Positions 42,891-51,865 of a DNA stretch of 64,000 nucleotides are shown here, one piece after another. Within the stretch, counting starts at the first letter, position 1. Each line of letters starts with the position of its first letter. The position numbers were made by a program, and so were the translations under genes. The DNA is from Parasphingorhabdus flavimaris (GTDB taxonomy: Bacteria > Pseudomonadota > Alphaproteobacteria > Sphingomonadales > Sphingomonadaceae), in the NCBI RefSeq assembly GCF_013371215.1, contig NZ_JABWMH010000004.1, positions 124,001-188,000 on the forward strand, written 5' to 3'. The notes under the pieces were generated by a model. That model worked only from the letters and a program-made list of their open reading frames with translations. It was not told where the DNA came from and made no database searches.

Positions 42891-43781
42891 ATGCAGATCA
42901 TCGCCAATGGCATCAATATAGAAGCGGAAGACCACGGGAATCCAGAGGATCCTGCGATTCTTCTGGTCATGGGCTACACCGCCCAGCTGGTCTACTGGCC
43001 GATGGATTTCGTCAACGGTCTGGTCAAAAACGGCTTCCGTGTGATTACGTTCGACAACCGTGATGTCGGGCTCAGCTACAAGTTTGATGGCGTACGCCCG
43101 CCCCATCCGCTCCGCCAGATGATCGCCAAGCGTTTTTTCCCCAAGCGGCAGATGGCACCCTATAATTTGAGCGATATGGCCCGCGATGCGGTTGGCGTGC
43201 TCGATGCGCTGAAGATTGACCGGGCGCATATTGTCGGTGCGTCAATGGGCGGCATGATCGGTCAGCTGATTGCGGCGGAGCATTCCGATCGCGTGCTTTC
43301 CCTGACTCCGGTTATGTCGTCGACCAACGGCCCCGGCCTCCCGGGAGCCGACGCGGAAGTGCGCAAGGTGCTGATGCAGACGGCGCGCGCCAAAACCCGG
43401 ACCCCGGACGAGGCGCTGGAGCTGGGCCTGGCCTTTTCTTCGCTTATCGCGTCGGAAGAAGGACGCAACCGGCCGGACGAACGGCGGGAATTGATGAAAC
43501 TTGCACAGGAGCGGGCCTTTTATCCGGCTGGTCCGAAACGGCAGATGGCTGCGATCATCGACAGCGGGAATCTACGCCCTGCGGCCAACCGGATCACGGC
43601 CCCGACGATGGTCATTCACGGCGCTGAAGATCCGCTCATCCCGTCAGCCTGCGGTCAGGATATCGCTGCCAATGTCAAAGGCGCAAGTTTTGAGCTGGTC
43701 GAGGGCATGGGTCACGATTTGCCACCGAGCAAATTGCCCAAAATGGTGGATCTGATCACGGCTCACTGCAAGGCAGCATGA
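42891..43781 (+). CDS. Alpha/beta hydrolase
   Basis: The protein has 296 residues. The nucleophile elbow is GASMGG (Ser118), with Asp in HGAEDPLIP and His in GMGHDLP completing the triad. The N-terminus MQIIANGINIEAEDHGNPEDPAILLVMGY and FDNRDVGLSY are typical of esterase-like members. It could act on esters, epoxides or lactones; the substrate is not readable. It stands between the usher gene and a convergent diacylglycerol-kinase-like gene, on its own transcript. Confidence 0.85.
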   Translation: MQIIANGINIEAEDHGNPEDPAILLVMGYTAQLVYWPMDFVNGLVKNGFRVITFDNRDVGLSYKFDGVRPPHPLRQMIAKRFFPKRQMAPYNLSDMARDAVGVLDALKIDRAHIVGASMGGMIGQLIAAEHSDRVLSLTPVMSSTNGPGLPGADAEVRKVLMQTARAKTRTPDEALELGLAFSSLIASEEGRNRPDERRELMKLAQERAFYPAGPKRQMAAIIDSGNLRPAANRITAPTMVIHGAEDPLIPSACGQDIAANVKGASFELVEGMGHDLPPSKLPKMVDLITAHCKAA

Positions 43782-43792
43782 GCAACCGGTGT

Positions 43793-44701
43793 TCAGTCGG
43801 CTAGGGGCAGGCAGTAAGTAACCGTCTGTCCGGTCATCCGGATTTCGTGCGGCTGGGTCTCCAGCGTGTCGCCGTCCGCCTGGAACGCCGCCGATCGCGA
43901 GATTTCGTCTTTCGCTATCATCGTCAGCCGGTAGGCCGGCACGCACTCGACGAAATCGAGTCGTGCGGGATCGCGACCCAGGGCAATCTGGGTGATGAAT
44001 CGCAAAAAGTCGCGGCGCCGGGCCCGGGTCAGCAATAGGACGTGGAAATGTCGTGACCCCAATCTGGCGGCGGGTGCCAACACCCAGTTTCCAGCATAAT
44101 GACGCGCCTTGATCACATAGAAGGCGCTGCAGTTCAGGTGATCGGTGGTTTCGTCGGACATATCCAGCGCCAGCGAAAAGCGGAACTGCGGCCAGTTGCC
44201 GAGCAGCCGGATCAGTGCCCAGCCATAGGCAGCACCGCCGAAGCGTTTCTTCAGCGCAGGATCGTGCCGGGCGACCGCTTGTCCATCCGGCCCGGCGCTA
44301 AGGCAGGCGACAAATGGGTGGCCATCGAAGGCTACCATCGGCGCTGCCAGCCGTGATTTTTCCTTGTCGAGATATCCCGCCATCACCTCGCGGGCAAATA
44401 TCTCCGGGTCATCGGAATAGCCGAGTTCCCTGGCGACCAGATTGACGGTGCCGGCGGGAAAGACGCAGAGCGGTTTCAATATTTTCGTCCGGGCCATCGA
44501 TGCGACAACCAGCCGCAACGCGCCGTCACCGCCGGATACGCAGACGAGATCGCAATCGGGGAGAATATCGAACAGCCCGTCGCTTTCGGTCCGGCCGAGC
44601 CGCACCTGCGCTCCGCATGCCTGAAACGCGTGCGACAGCGCGTCCAGCCGGTGTTCGCTATAGGTACCCGAAGCCGGGTTGTGAATCAGTTCGACGATCA
44701 T
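43793..44701 (-). CDS. Diacylglycerol kinase-like lipid kinase
   Basis: The protein has 302 residues from the ATG at 44701 (MIVELIHNPASG); the open frame further right encodes no conserved start. The family shows the NPASG strand, the SGGDGALRLV loop (phosphate-binding), FPAGTVNLVARELG, and a C-terminal beta-domain ending in QADGDTLE. These enzymes phosphorylate diacylglycerol, sphingosine or related lipids. In a sphingolipid-making sphingomonad a sphingoid-base kinase role is conceivable but unproven. It is convergent with the alpha/beta hydrolase and follows the acyl-CoA synthetase by 16 bp. Confidence 0.75.
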   Translation of the reverse strand: MIVELIHNPASGTYSEHRLDALSHAFQACGAQVRLGRTESDGLFDILPDCDLVCVSGGDGALRLVVASMARTKILKPLCVFPAGTVNLVARELGYSDDPEIFAREVMAGYLDKEKSRLAAPMVAFDGHPFVACLSAGPDGQAVARHDPALKKRFGGAAYGWALIRLLGNWPQFRFSLALDMSDETTDHLNCSAFYVIKARHYAGNWVLAPAARLGSRHFHVLLLTRARRRDFLRFITQIALGRDPARLDFVECVPAYRLTMIAKDEISRSAAFQADGDTLETQPHEIRMTGQTVTYCLPLAD

Positions 44702-44717
44702 CGTCTGTCTATAGATA

Positions 44718-46358
44718 TTATGCGGGCACCTGCAATCGCTCCAATGCGATTTCCTTGGCTGCTTTATAGCCTGCCTTGCCATTGGCTGCGCGCGGGACTT
44801 CATCGACCAGGATGATCGCCCGCGGAGCCTTGTAAGCGGCGAGTTTGGAACGAACATATTCGTTCAGTTCGGCCTCGTCGAACCGGGCGCCCGGCACCAC
44901 CGACAGGATCGCGGTGACTTTCTGGCCAAAGCGATCGTCGGCTACGCCGACCACCAGACAGTCATAGACCGAATCATGGGTCTTGAGTGCTTCCTCCACC
45001 TCTTCGGGGAAAATCTTCTCGCCGCCGCTGTTGATACAGGCAGAGCCGCGGCCCAGCAGCGTGATCGACCCATCTGCCTCGACCGTCGCAAAATCGCCGG
45101 GAATGGAATAACGCACCCCGTCGAAGGTCTTGAAGGTAGCGGCGCTTTTGGCTTCGTCCTTGTAATAGCCCAGCGGCACCATCCCGCCGTTGCAGATTAG
45201 GCCCATCTCGCCCGAACCCGGCTCGACCGGCTTGCCGTCTTCGGTCAGTACCTTGGTCGTCGGGTTCATGTCGAACTTGGCGGTCTGGTCGATATCGATA
45301 TTTTCCGCGGTGGTGATCGACACCCCCATGCTGCCTTCGGTCGAGCCCATGCTGTCGACGATCGCCATATGCGGCAAATGGCCCAAAAGGCCGCGCTTGA
45401 CCTCGGTCGACCACATCACGCCCGACGATCCCATCATCAAAAGTGATGACAAATCATAGGCTTGGTCTGCCGCCTTAGCATCATCGAGAGCGGCCAGCAT
45501 CGGCTTGGCAAAAACATCGCCGACGATGGTGATGTCGGTCACTTTCTCTTCTTCGGCCAGCTGCCAGAGCGCTACCGGATCAAAATGGCTGTTGTCGCTC
45601 AGGACCACGCAGCCGCCGAGGCTGTGCGGAACCATTGCCCCGATCCACATGCCGGTGCCGTGCATCAGCGGGCAGGCGGGAATGGAGCGCGAGACCGCAC
45701 CTGCGGTGTGCAATTGCTGCACCAGCGCGCCGAAGCCAGAGGAATCGGTCGGCGGTTCCATCATCCGCATCTCGAACCCCTTGGCGAGCAGGGCAGGGGA
45801 AAAAGTCTTGTGATCATACATCACGCCCTTCGGCATGCCAGTGGTGCCACCGGTGTAGAGCATATAAATATCGTCATCGGACCGTTCGATCACCGGCATC
45901 GGGTCGGTATCACGCAGCGCATCTTCATAAGATACAGCGCCCTCGAGATGTTCGCCCGAGCCGTCATCGATTTCGAGGAACAATTTGACCTGTTCGAGCT
46001 GATCCCGGATCGCGGCAACGCGCGGGGCAAACTGGGCCTGATAGACCAGGGCTTGGCTGTCGCTGTTGTTGATGACATGAGTCAGTTCCGCCTCGAGATA
46101 GCGGTAGTTGACATTGACGGGGGTGATCCGGGCTTTGAAGGCGCCGAACTGGGTCTCCAAATATTCGGCGCTATTGTAGGAATAGATTGCGAGCTTCGCG
46201 CCGGCCTTCAGGCCATGGTCGGTCAGCACTTGCGCGATCCGGGCGGAACGATCGGCATATTCCGACCAGCTATAGCGCTTGTCGCCATCGACAATCGCAG
46301 GCTTGTCGGGAATTGCCTCGGCAATATTTTCCCAGATATCGGCCATTTGCCAGGTCAT
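44718..46358 (-). CDS. Acyl-CoA synthetase (AMP-forming)
   Basis: An ANL superfamily enzyme of 546 residues. The P-loop motif is YTGGTTGMPKGVMYDH, A5 lies near DSMGSTEGSMG, and the conserved GRGSACINSGGEKIFPEEVEE marks the hinge before the C-terminal domain, ending with the catalytic lysine in AANGKAGY. It activates a fatty or branched acid with ATP and CoA. The nearby carboxylase suggests it could serve a branched or terpenoid acid, but this is inference. It is likely read with the DAGK-like gene. Confidence 0.88.
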   Translation of the reverse strand: MTWQMADIWENIAEAIPDKPAIVDGDKRYSWSEYADRSARIAQVLTDHGLKAGAKLAIYSYNSAEYLETQFGAFKARITPVNVNYRYLEAELTHVINNSDSQALVYQAQFAPRVAAIRDQLEQVKLFLEIDDGSGEHLEGAVSYEDALRDTDPMPVIERSDDDIYMLYTGGTTGMPKGVMYDHKTFSPALLAKGFEMRMMEPPTDSSGFGALVQQLHTAGAVSRSIPACPLMHGTGMWIGAMVPHSLGGCVVLSDNSHFDPVALWQLAEEEKVTDITIVGDVFAKPMLAALDDAKAADQAYDLSSLLMMGSSGVMWSTEVKRGLLGHLPHMAIVDSMGSTEGSMGVSITTAENIDIDQTAKFDMNPTTKVLTEDGKPVEPGSGEMGLICNGGMVPLGYYKDEAKSAATFKTFDGVRYSIPGDFATVEADGSITLLGRGSACINSGGEKIFPEEVEEALKTHDSVYDCLVVGVADDRFGQKVTAILSVVPGARFDEAELNEYVRSKLAAYKAPRAIILVDEVPRAANGKAGYKAAKEIALERLQVPA

Positions 46359-46445
46359 GCGAATCTCTCCTTATTTTTTCCCGAGAATAACCAGATCGTC
46401 GCTTTACGCAACCAGATGGCGGGACTTGTAACCAATTGAAACAAT

Positions 46446-47609
46446 CTATGTCCGGGAGAGGGCGGCCAGTTCGGCGAGAATTGACTCATTATGCTCGCCG
46501 AGCGCGGGGCTGGGGCCGCATGGCGTCATCTTCTCGCCGCCGAAGCGGGCCGGCGGGGTGACATGCTGAACCGCGCCGAGCATCGGATGGTCGGCCTGTT
46601 CGAACACTCCGATGGCCAGAGCCTGCTGATGGTCGGGCAAATCCTCCAGGGACAGGCATTTAGCGGCCGGCACATCGTGCGCGGCGAGGCCTTCAACCAT
46701 CTCGGCGCAGGTGAGGTCGGGCTTCTGATTGGCAATGATCGTCGCGAGCTCGGCCATATGGATGCTGCGGTTGGCGGAACCCTGATATTTTTCTTCGCTC
46801 TTCAGTTCGCCGAGGCCGACAATGTCGAATATTGCATGCCAATGGGCATCGGTCATCGCGGCATAGGCGATGGCGCCGTCCTTGGTCCGCAATGGCAGCT
46901 GGTAATAATCCGCGAAGGGCGCGCCATGGGTGACATCCCCTGCCTGCAGGGTGAGATGCATACCGCCATCCGGCCAGAGAAAGGCGATACAGCTTTCCAG
47001 CATCGACAGGTCGATATGCTGGCCGACGCCGATGCGTTCGCGGGCAAACAGGGCTGCGGTGATTGCCTGTGCGGCGGTATAGGCGGTCACCTTGTCGCAG
47101 ATCAGGGTTTTGACATAGGCAAAGCCATCCGGATGGCCCTGGGTGGTCATGAAACCGGCCATCGCCTGCATCACATGATCATAGGCAGGCCGACTGGACA
47201 GCGGGCCCTCTTGGCCAAAGCCGGTGATTGCGCAATATATGAGTCCGGGCCTTTCCTGACGCAGCGCCGCGCTGCCGAGCCCCAGTCGATCCATCACCCC
47301 CGGACGGTAATTGTGGATCACGACGTCGGCCGACAGGCAGAGCTGCCGGGCACGAGCCACGTCTTCTGCGGTCTTCAGATCCAGCGTGACCGATCGCTTG
47401 GCGCGATTGCAATTGTGGAACAGGCCGGAAATGCCCGCTTTCTGGCTTCCCAGCCAGCGCATCGGATCGCCGATTCCCGGCGGTTCGACCTTGATCACAT
47501 CCGCGCCCTGCTGGGCGAACATCATCGTCGCCAGAGAGGCGGTGACCATGGTCGAGAATTCGATGACCTTGATCCCGGCCAGTGGCTGCGTCTGCGTTGT
47601 CTCTGTCAT
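46446..47609 (-). CDS. CaiB/BaiF family CoA-transferase
   Basis: The protein has 387 residues from the ATG at 47609, with GAGGA 6-10 nt upstream; the much longer open frame is rejected. LAGIKVIEFSTMV opens the class III CoA-transferase fold, with VIKVEPPGIGDPMR, FHNCNRAKRSVTLDLK, and the active-site segment SRPAYDHVMQAMAG containing the catalytic Asp. It moves CoA between acids. It is transcribed after the nitronate monooxygenase gene (92-bp gap with a CCCGCT/AGCGGG hairpin) in the catabolic cluster. Confidence 0.88.
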   Translation of the reverse strand: MTETTQTQPLAGIKVIEFSTMVTASLATMMFAQQGADVIKVEPPGIGDPMRWLGSQKAGISGLFHNCNRAKRSVTLDLKTAEDVARARQLCLSADVVIHNYRPGVMDRLGLGSAALRQERPGLIYCAITGFGQEGPLSSRPAYDHVMQAMAGFMTTQGHPDGFAYVKTLICDKVTAYTAAQAITAALFARERIGVGQHIDLSMLESCIAFLWPDGGMHLTLQAGDVTHGAPFADYYQLPLRTKDGAIAYAAMTDAHWHAIFDIVGLGELKSEEKYQGSANRSIHMAELATIIANQKPDLTCAEMVEGLAAHDVPAAKCLSLEDLPDHQQALAIGVFEQADHPMLGAVQHVTPPARFGGEKMTPCGPSPALGEHNESILAELAALSRT

Positions 47610-47701
47610 GCGATCCTCAATCCCCGCTTCGTTCGAGCGGGTCTGGGGGAAGCATATGGCGCAAATGTTCCCGCGACAAGCACAGGATGGATTCGGCGGC
47701 C

Positions 47702-48856
47702 CTATTCGCCGAGATTGGCGGCCAGTCTTTCGTAAGCGGTGAGGAAATCTTCCTTGAAACCCTGTACCACCTGACCGGCGGTCATCTGTTCGTTCATCAG
47801 CCCGACGCCCTGTCCAACCCAATAGGTCGAAAGATCCCTGGCGCCCTGATTGTCGCCCTGGCTGAGCTTGTCGAGCACCCGCAACGGCGGTTCCGCGACC
47901 AGAGACTGTAACGGCATCGGCAGCGGCGAGGGCGCGCCTTCCGCTTGCCACGCATCGGTCCAGGGCGAGCGCAGTTGCCGCGATGGCTTGCCGGTGCGCG
48001 ACCGTGCGCGCACCGTATCGCGGGACGTGGCGGCGAGCATCTTCTCTTTCACCACCGGATTGGTTTCTGCCTCGACCGTGGTCAGCCACACCGATCCGCA
48101 CCAGGCGCCGCTCGCGCCCATCGCCATGGCCGCGGCCATCTGCGCGCCGGTGGCAATGCCGCCCGCCGCGAGTACCGGCGTGTCGTCGCCAATCTGCGCA
48201 AGCGCGTTGCAGACTTCGGGGATCAGCACCATGGTGGATATGTCGCCGGTATGCCCGCCCGCTTCACCGCCGACGGCTATGATGATATCGACGCCGGCTG
48301 CGACCTGGCTCATCGCGTGATCTCTTGTCCCGATCAGCGCGGCGACGGGAACATCGTGCTTCTTTCCCATGTCCAGCATCACCTGTGGCGGAATACCCAG
48401 AGCATTGGCGATCAGCCCGATCGGATGGCGGAACGCGACCTCCAATATTGCTTCTGCGGTGCCACCACGCAGATTGTCGGTAAATGCGACCTGCTCGCGG
48501 CGGACCGCTTCGATGTCCCCGGCGATCCGTCCGGTGTCGACGCCATGGCGTTGCAATATGTCGTTGGTAAATTGCTTATGTTCATCCGGTATCGAGGCCA
48601 GTACGGCTTCCGGATCAAGCTGTTCGCCTTTGCCCTCGACCTTGTTCGGGACGATGATATCCAGACCGTAAGGCTTGCCGTCGACATGGGCATCGATCCA
48701 GCTGAGCTCTTCCTCGAGCATCTCCGGAGAGCAGTTTACGCCGCCGAATACGCCCATACCGCCTGCGCGGGAAACAGCGGCGACAACATCGCGGCAATGG
48801 GAGAAAGCAACGAGCGGGAATTCGATCCCGAGCATGTCGCAGATTTTATTGTTCAT
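47702..48856 (-). CDS. Nitronate monooxygenase family protein
   Basis: An FMN-binding TIM barrel of 384 residues of the 2-nitropropane dioxygenase family. AVGGEAGGHTGDISTMVLIPEV and PVLAAGGIATGAQMAAAMAMGASGAWCGS are the flavin-binding regions. Members oxidise nitronates, but several act as enoyl reductases or on CoA esters in catabolic clusters; the setting here between a CoA-transferase and a carboxylase suggests that kind of role. A palindromic repeat lies upstream. Confidence 0.82.
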   Translation of the reverse strand: MNNKICDMLGIEFPLVAFSHCRDVVAAVSRAGGMGVFGGVNCSPEMLEEELSWIDAHVDGKPYGLDIIVPNKVEGKGEQLDPEAVLASIPDEHKQFTNDILQRHGVDTGRIAGDIEAVRREQVAFTDNLRGGTAEAILEVAFRHPIGLIANALGIPPQVMLDMGKKHDVPVAALIGTRDHAMSQVAAGVDIIIAVGGEAGGHTGDISTMVLIPEVCNALAQIGDDTPVLAAGGIATGAQMAAAMAMGASGAWCGSVWLTTVEAETNPVVKEKMLAATSRDTVRARSRTGKPSRQLRSPWTDAWQAEGAPSPLPMPLQSLVAEPPLRVLDKLSQGDNQGARDLSTYWVGQGVGLMNEQMTAGQVVQGFKEDFLTAYERLAANLGE

Positions 48857-48874
48857 TGTTGGGTCTCCTCATTG

Positions 48875-48943
48875 CCGTTCGCCCTGAGCCTGTCGAAGGG
48901 CCCTCGGCGGTCAATCGTACTTCGACAAGCTCAGCACGAACGG
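48875..48943. repeat. Palindromic intergenic repeat, family A copy 1
   Basis: A 69-bp hairpin element whose arms begin CCGTTCGCCCTGAGCCTGTC and end GACAAGCTCAGCACGAACGG. The core TTCG(T/C)(G/C)CTGAGCCTGTCGAAG is common in sphingomonad genomes. It separates the carboxylase alpha gene from the nitronate monooxygenase gene. Confidence 0.8.
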
Positions 48944-48949
48944 TCTTTA

Positions 48950-50947
48950 TCAACTATCGGTTTCTTCAGCTTCATCGGCGACAATTTCCAGGATCAGATC
49001 ATCCGCGGCAATCTGTTTGCCAGCGGTTGCCGCGATGGTTTCAACCGTGCCGTCAATCTCGGCCAGTATTTCATGCTGCATCTTCATTGCCTCGAGCACC
49101 GCCAGCTTGTCGCCCTTGGCCACCCGCGCTCCGGCTTCGACCAATATCTCGAGCAACAGCCCGTGCATCGGCGCAACCACGGTGCCGCCACCGCCGGCGT
49201 CTTCCATGGCGCTGAGGCCGGTGAGATCGGTCACGGTCAGCGAACGTCTGGGCAGCGCCAGATAGAGGGTGCGATGGTCATCATAATAGATGGTTTCGAG
49301 CGTGCGGCCGTCGACCCGCAATTTTGCCCGGTCGGCGGTGAGACTGATCAGCTCCACCGCGACGCTGTCTTCGCCGGAGCCGACCCGGTAATGGCCGGGC
49401 TTGTCGACATGGACATGGATGGTCTGCGCATCTTCACCATCGGCATATTGTGCCACGGTTTCCAGCGAACCGGTGCTGGACCAGTCGAGCATTTCCGGAT
49501 TGACGTTGAGCGCGAGCCTGTGCGCCGCCTGTTGCCGCAGCTTATGGTGGATGACCGCAGCAATGGCATAAGAAGAGAAATCATGCGCCCCGAGATCAAC
49601 ACCGTCTTCGCCGTAATTTTCGGCGATGAAGGCGGTGGTTGCTTCTCCGGTCACAAAGTCCGGCCGGTCGAGCGCATCGATTAAAAAATCGCGATTGGTT
49701 TTGGGGCCGAACAAGGCGGTTTCCGACAAGGCCTTGATCATCCGCCGCCGCGCTTCGTCGCGGGTTGCGCCATGGGTGACGATCTTGGCGACCATGGAAT
49801 CGTAAAAGGGCGATACTTCGCCGCCGGTCTGGATGCCGCTGTCGACCCGCGCGAGGCCGGAAGGTTGCCACAAATGGACCGGACCAGTGCTGGGCAGAAA
49901 ATCATCCGCCGGATCTTCGGCATAGAGGCGGACTTCCATAGCGTGGCCGGTAAGCGTGACATCCTGTTGTTCAAGGCCGAGCAAGTCGCCTGACGCGACT
50001 TTCAGCTGCAGTGCCACCAGGTCAAGGCCGGTGATTTCCTCGGTCACCGGATGCTCGACCTGAAGCCTGGTGTTCATTTCGAGAAAATAGAAGCTGCCCG
50101 ACTGGTCGAGCAGGAATTCAACCGTTCCGGCCCCGACATAATCGACCGCTTTGGCCGCCTCGACCGCCGCCGCGCCCATCTGTTCCCGCAATATTGCCGT
50201 CATGACAGGGCATGGCGCTTCCTCGATTACCTTCTGGTGGCGACGCTGGACCGAACAGTCGCGCTCGCCGAGGTGTATCGTATTGCCATGGCTGTCGGCA
50301 AAGACCTGGATTTCGACGTGGCGCGGCTTGATGATCGCCTTTTCGAGGATCAGTTCGCCATTGCCAAAGGCATTTTCCGCCTCCGACCGCGCCAGCTTGA
50401 TCGCATTGGCCACGTCTTTCAGATCATGGACCAGCCGCATGCCGCGACCGCCGCCGCCGGCGGCTGCCTTGACCATCAAAGGCACGCCGATCTTGTTGGC
50501 TTCGGAGATCAGCACATCGTCCGCCTGATCATCACCCTGATAACCGGGCACGCAGGGCACGCCAGCGGCAATCATTGCGCGTTTGGACCGCGCCTTGTCG
50601 CCCATCACGTCGATCGCCTTTTCCGGCGGGCCGACAAAGATGATGCCGGCATCGGCACAGGCTTTGGAAAAGGCTGCATTTTCGGAAAGAAAACCATAGC
50701 CGGGATGAATCGCGTCGGCACCGGTGTCCTTGGCGGCCTGAATGATCTTGTAGATCAGCAGATAGGATTCATTCACCGGCGCCGGTCCGATATGCACCGC
50801 ATCATCTGCCATTTTGACATGGGGAGCGTTGGCATCCGCGTCGGAATAGACGGCAACCGTGCGAATGCCCTGTGCCCTGGCCGTGCGCATCACCCGGCAG
50901 GCGATTTCGCCGCGGTTGGCAACCAGGAGTGTGTTGATTCGGGTCAT
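48950..50947 (-). CDS. Acyl-CoA carboxylase alpha subunit (biotin carboxylase and biotin carrier)
   Basis: The protein has 665 residues from the ATG at 50947, with AAGGAAA upstream; 50962 would only add five residues. The biotin carboxylase domain (about 1-450) has VANRGEIACRVMRTA, the glycine-rich ATP loop KAAAGGGGRGMR and LEMNTRLQVEHPVTEEITG. The C-terminal carrier has EAMKMQ with biotinylated Lys about 622. It carboxylates biotin and serves the beta subunit encoded two genes upstream. The enzyme class is 3-methylcrotonyl-, geranyl-, acetyl- or propionyl-CoA carboxylase. Confidence 0.9.
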   Translation of the reverse strand: MTRINTLLVANRGEIACRVMRTARAQGIRTVAVYSDADANAPHVKMADDAVHIGPAPVNESYLLIYKIIQAAKDTGADAIHPGYGFLSENAAFSKACADAGIIFVGPPEKAIDVMGDKARSKRAMIAAGVPCVPGYQGDDQADDVLISEANKIGVPLMVKAAAGGGGRGMRLVHDLKDVANAIKLARSEAENAFGNGELILEKAIIKPRHVEIQVFADSHGNTIHLGERDCSVQRRHQKVIEEAPCPVMTAILREQMGAAAVEAAKAVDYVGAGTVEFLLDQSGSFYFLEMNTRLQVEHPVTEEITGLDLVALQLKVASGDLLGLEQQDVTLTGHAMEVRLYAEDPADDFLPSTGPVHLWQPSGLARVDSGIQTGGEVSPFYDSMVAKIVTHGATRDEARRRMIKALSETALFGPKTNRDFLIDALDRPDFVTGEATTAFIAENYGEDGVDLGAHDFSSYAIAAVIHHKLRQQAAHRLALNVNPEMLDWSSTGSLETVAQYADGEDAQTIHVHVDKPGHYRVGSGEDSVAVELISLTADRAKLRVDGRTLETIYYDDHRTLYLALPRRSLTVTDLTGLSAMEDAGGGGTVVAPMHGLLLEILVEAGARVAKGDKLAVLEAMKMQHEILAEIDGTVETIAATAGKQIAADDLILEIVADEAEETDS

Positions 50948-50963
50948 TTTAATTTCCTTCACC

Positions 50964-51032
50964 CCGTTCGTGCTGAGCCTGTCGAAGCTTGGCCTTGCGC
51001 CAGCTGTCCTTCGACAAGCTCAGGACGAACGG
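50964..51032. repeat. Palindromic intergenic repeat, family A copy 2
   Basis: A 69-bp hairpin element with arms beginning CCGTTCGTGCTGAGCCTGTC and ending GACAAGCTCAGGACGAACGG, about the same length and arm sequence as the copy at 48875. It lies between the enoyl-CoA hydratase and carboxylase alpha genes. Confidence 0.82.
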
Positions 51033-51052
51033 AAGAATTTGCGAATATCTGT

Positions 51053-51865
51053 TCATTCCGGTTTCACCACCCAATTGGGTTTGCGTTTCTCGAAGAAGCT
51101 GGCGACGCCTTCCTTGGCCTCGTCGCTGACCATGCGGTCGGCGAAATTCTCTGCGGCGAGGCGGATGACCTCTTCGCGCGGCTGGCCGGCGATCTGGCCG
51201 AGCAATTGCTTGGTCGCGGCGACCGCACCGGGCGCAGCGCCCAATACCTGTTTGCGCAACTGTATTTCGATGGCCTCGAGGCCCGCGACATCATCGGCGA
51301 TGAAATCGGCAAAGCCCAGTTCGTGCGCCTGGCTTCCGTCAAACCGCGCGGCGGTCAGCATCAGCCGGCGGCCGGTGGCATAGCCGAGCTTCTGGATCAC
51401 GAACGGGGATATCTGCGCCGGTGTTACGCCAATAGCGGTCTCGGTCATCGCAAAGCGCGCGCCGCTTTCGCAGATCACGACATCGGCGCAGCAGGACAGG
51501 CCAAAGCCGCCAGCCATGGCCGCGCCCTCGATCAGGACGATCACCACCTGGGGAGCGGTGTTGACCAGGTCGAAAATCTCCGCTGCACCGCTCGACATCT
51601 TGATGATCGCCGCGCGATCGCCGCTTTGCTGGAAATTTTCCTTGAAATTCTTGAGATCCGCGCCGGCACAGAAGACGCCGCCGCGGCCACGCATGGTGAT
51701 CCCGCGCACGCTGCGATCATCGCGCACGCTATTGAGCACGGCTCCGAGCTCCGCAACCAAGGCGTCACTCAGGGCATTGCGGTTTTCCGGCTGGTTGAAC
51801 CAGATGGTGAGCCAGCCGTTTTGGAGTTCGAGTTCAAGTGTTTTGGTGGTGGGGAGATGGGTCAT
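51053..51865 (-). CDS. Enoyl-CoA hydratase/isomerase family protein
   Basis: A crotonase-fold protein of 270 residues: RGRGGVFCAGADLKNFKENF (oxyanion-hole loop) and EGAAMAGGFGLSCCADVVICESGARFAMTETAIGV, containing the second catalytic region with Glu. It sits between the two carboxylase subunit genes, as methylglutaconyl-CoA hydratase (LiuC) or isohexenylglutaconyl-CoA hydratase (AtuE) does. Its ATG overlaps the carboxylase beta stop by 4 bp (51862-51865), so it is coupled to it. The exact substrate is inference. Confidence 0.88.
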   Translation of the reverse strand: MTHLPTTKTLELELQNGWLTIWFNQPENRNALSDALVAELGAVLNSVRDDRSVRGITMRGRGGVFCAGADLKNFKENFQQSGDRAAIIKMSSGAAEIFDLVNTAPQVVIVLIEGAAMAGGFGLSCCADVVICESGARFAMTETAIGVTPAQISPFVIQKLGYATGRRLMLTAARFDGSQAHELGFADFIADDVAGLEAIEIQLRKQVLGAAPGAVAATKQLLGQIAGQPREEVIRLAAENFADRMVSDEAKEGVASFFEKRKPNWVVKPE

